Program-made: the position numbers and the translations under genes
The notes under the pieces: model-generated
What the model saw: the letters and a program-made list of their open reading frames with translations, nothing else
The model's database searches: none
Told to the model about the DNA's origin: nothing
Assembly: GCA_031290375.1 (NCBI GenBank)
Contig: JAITNR010000126.1
Location: forward strand, 1 to 7,276
Length of the DNA stretch: 7,276 nucleotides
Reading direction: 5' to 3'
DNA from: Prevotellaceae bacterium
GTDB lineage: Bacteria; Bacteroidota; Bacteroidia; Bacteroidales; Paludibacteraceae
Shown here: positions 6,514 through 7,276 of the stretch, piece by piece
Position numbering within the stretch: the first letter of the stretch is position 1
How the letters are laid out: each line of letters begins with the position of its first letter

Positions 6514-6547
6514 TTTTGCCAATGTTGAGAATCAAAATTTGGCGAAA
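6514..6547 (+). repeat. Imperfect hairpin downstream of the reductase gene
   Basis: TTTTGCCAA (6514-6522) pairs with TTGGCGAAA (6539-6547) over nine positions with one G-T wobble. The loop holds a further 4-bp stem, TTGA (6525-6528) with TCAA (6532-6535). No T-run follows on either strand, so it is a poor intrinsic terminator. Its right arm runs into the start of the direct repeat at 6544. It may instead be a protein-binding or mRNA 3'-end structure. Confidence 0.5.
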
Positions 6548-6580
6548 CGATTGAAATAAAAATAATTGCGTACCTTTGCA
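6544..6580 (+). repeat. Right copy of the imperfect direct repeat (partner 4455-4486)
   Basis: GAAAC (6544-6548), one mismatch, ATTGAAATAAAA (6550-6561), the extra ATAAT (6562-6566), then TGCGTACCTTTGCA (6567-6580). Outside these blocks the two copies do not match. Both copies are followed by an open reading frame: the cupin here on the left, a short basic ORF on the right. Confidence 0.8.
6551..6578 (+). promoter_or_regulatory. Promoter for the short basic ORF
   Basis: TTG (6551-6553), a 17-base spacer and TACCTTTG (6571-6578) fit the Bacteroidetes/Flavobacterium consensus better than any other promoter in the window. The box ends 23 bases before the ATG at 6602. Confidence 0.68.
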
Positions 6581-6601
6581 TCCGAATTTATAAATTATAG
6601 G

Positions 6602-6856
6602 ATGATGATTACGAAAAAGAAAGACAAGGTTAGCCTGTACATCAAAGCTAACCGCAAAGGAAGTCGAGAGGCAGAATTAGCGCTCTCTACAGGGTGGGCT
6701 TCCAAAACAAAAGTCCACAAAAACAAGAAAAAGTATGACAGGAAAGACCGGAATTGGCAAAACGATTCCGGTCTTTCTTCATTTAAACGTGCTCTCTTGC
6801 TTCTGGTTAAATCTGCTGTTGTAAACTCTTTTGTTCTCAAATTGATAAGTTTGTAA
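6602..6856 (+). CDS. Short basic ORF of unknown function, possibly with altered 3' end
   Basis: The product has 84 residues from the ATG at 6602 (or 6605). A TTG in frame at 6566 lies inside the promoter and is rejected. The first 48 residues are strongly Lys/Arg-rich: KKKDKVSLYIKANRKGSREA, then LSTGWASKTKVHKNKKKYDR. From memory, similar very short Bacteroidales ORFs with GSRE...TGW...KVHK.KK.Y.RK occur as unannotated or hypothetical genes; not verified. The frame then runs through a perfect hairpin (6742-6777), and its last ~24 residues are antisense to the minus-strand gene at 7002. The original stop may have been lost. Good promoter placement supports expression. It could instead be a leader transcript ending at the hairpin. 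The frame overlaps the minus-strand frame 6595-7002 fully. Confidence 0.5.
   Translation: MMITKKKDKVSLYIKANRKGSREAELALSTGWASKTKVHKNKKKYDRKDRNWQNDSGLSSFKRALLLLVKSAVVNSFVLKLISL
6742..6777 (+). terminator. Perfect 13-bp hairpin, probable terminator
   Basis: GAAAGACCGGAAT (6742-6754) and ATTCCGGTCTTTC (6765-6777) are exact reverse complements with a 10-base loop. On the + strand a T-rich but interrupted tract follows (TTCATTT). On the minus strand T-rich sequence begins about 10 bases beyond the stem. It lies about 150 bases from the promoter at 6571 and probably ends the short-ORF transcript; it may work in both directions. Confidence 0.68.
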
Positions 6857-7013
6857 ATCAGTCCCCAACGGCTGTCTGTAATGTCATACACTACATAACG
6901 GTCGTCTTGGTATCCGTTCATTTGGATAAACTGATTTATCCCTACTGTTTGTTTCGCCGTATCATACGTTTTGTTTGCGAATAATAAATGTACCTGTGAC
7001 ATAATTGCAAGAA

Positions 7014-7276
7014 TTAAAATATTAATAATGAAATAATTATAATCAGAATAATGATTGAAACGACTGTAAAAACAGATGCTAAAACCAAATGAAAGAGCCT
7101 TAAAACAAGCCTCAAAACTTTGTAACCGAGATACATCCCGATAACAGCGGAGAAAGACACACCAAAGGCATGTATCAACCCCACAACAGCCACTAACCCA
7201 AGCAATCCCAACCCAATTTTATGATGATTCCAGAGGAGGGAGTTTTTTTGTTTTCTTATTTTTTCTTCGTTTCGCA
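7014..7276 (-). CDS. Small membrane protein, 5' end at or beyond the window edge
   Basis: The frame is open from the TAA at 7014-7016 up to the right edge. The TTG at 7211 is an internal codon, not the start, because a sensible N-terminus precedes it: RNEEKIRKQKNSLLWNHHKI, basic and cytoplasmic. The last two bases of the window (CA on +) would complete an ATG if the next base is T, giving about 88 residues. Two hydrophobic regions follow: GLGLLGLVAVVGLIHAFGV, then, after a basic-aromatic stretch (YKVLRLVLRLFHLV), a very hydrophobic Ile/Val/Leu C-terminus ending SLLIF. It is an inner-membrane protein of unknown function. It precedes the MSQVH gene by 11 bases in the same operon. Confidence 0.72.
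   Translation of the reverse strand, partial: RNEEKIRKQKNSLLWNHHKIGLGLLGLVAVVGLIHAFGVSFSAVIGMYLGYKVLRLVLRLFHLVLASVFTVVSIIILIIIISLLIF

Larger units (their letters stand above)
6595..7002 (-). pseudogene. Unknown Bacteroidetes protein, probably 3'-disrupted
   Basis: The open frame is 135 residues from the ATG at 7002. Residues 1-67 look like a genuine conserved protein: TYDTAKQTVGINQFIQMNGY, DDRYVVYDITDSRWG, YKLINLRTKEFTTADL. I recall such N-termini from Bacteroidetes mobile-element proteins that continue after the TADL.RP-type segment. Here, after residue ~67 (base 6802), the sequence changes to SKRARLNEERPESF and then to a hydrophobic run that is antisense to the short basic ORF and its hairpin. 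I read this as loss of the original 3' part at a junction near 6778-6801. The start lies 11 bases after the stop of the upstream membrane-protein gene, so the pair forms an operon. If undisrupted homologues end here, it is simply a short gene. Confidence 0.55.

Noticed and set aside
4455..6580. Insertion sequence or composite transposon between the direct repeats
   Set aside because: No transposase-like protein is present between the repeats and there are no terminal inverted repeats; only recombination between direct repeats remains plausible.
6491..6684. TTAGCGCT occurring at 6491-6498 and 6677-6684
   Set aside because: An eight-base match over this length is likely chance, and the second copy lies inside a coding frame.
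6602..6856. Short basic ORF as a truncated tyrosine recombinase
   Set aside because: The start loosely recalls integrase N-termini (KVSLYIKANRKG), but no core-binding or catalytic region follows and the GSRE/KVHKNKK pattern does not fit.
7014..7211. Membrane protein starting at TTG 7211
   Set aside because: The frame continues upstream with a basic, well-formed N-terminus to the window edge, so the TTG is an internal Leu codon.

Overview
The window appears to come from a Bacteroidetes genome, most likely Bacteroidales, and lies inside or at the edge of an integrated CTnDOT-type conjugative transposon. Three things support this. The left half holds a collinear series of genes recognisable as TraM, TraN, TraO and TraQ of Bacteroides conjugative transposons. 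Several genes are preceded by the Bacteroidetes -7 promoter box TAnnTTTG, always as TACCTTTG. Most starts lack a Shine-Dalgarno sequence and sit in A-rich leaders. The species cannot be named from this sequence.

Layout. Bases 1-3599 (+ strand) are the end of a transfer operon: traM (5' end cut by the window), traN, traO, traQ and a linked gene of unknown function with a duplicated internal motif. A strong hairpin terminator at 3599-3641 closes it. Bases 3656-4409 (- strand) hold a two-gene operon of unknown function, a Lys/Arg-rich protein followed by an acidic one, convergent with the tra operon. Bases 4410-4508 are a compact divergent promoter region. Bases 4509-6487 (+ strand) are an AT-richer accessory module: a short cupin, an AraC-family regulator, and a COG2910-type NAD(P)H-binding reductase with its own promoter. 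Bases 6488-6860 hold a hairpin, a repeat copy of the 4.46 kb promoter sequence, a short basic ORF and a perfect 13-bp hairpin. Bases 6595-7276 (- strand) carry a probably 3'-disrupted gene of unknown function and, upstream of it, a small membrane protein that runs off the right edge. No stretch over 300 bases lacks a gene call.

How it fits together. TraM and TraN are the VirB10-like and VirB9-like parts of the mating-channel core, and TraO and TraQ are further exported transfer proteins. The cupin/AraC/reductase set looks like cargo: a regulator cotranscribed with a cupin next to a probable redox enzyme that may be its target. The most notable structure is an imperfect direct repeat of 32-37 bp (4455-4486 and 6544-6580) bounding this cargo. 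Each copy contains GTACCTTTGC, which fits both a -7 promoter box and the GTAnnTTTGC core reported for CTnDOT integration sites. No tRNA, rRNA, CRISPR array or transposase gene was seen.
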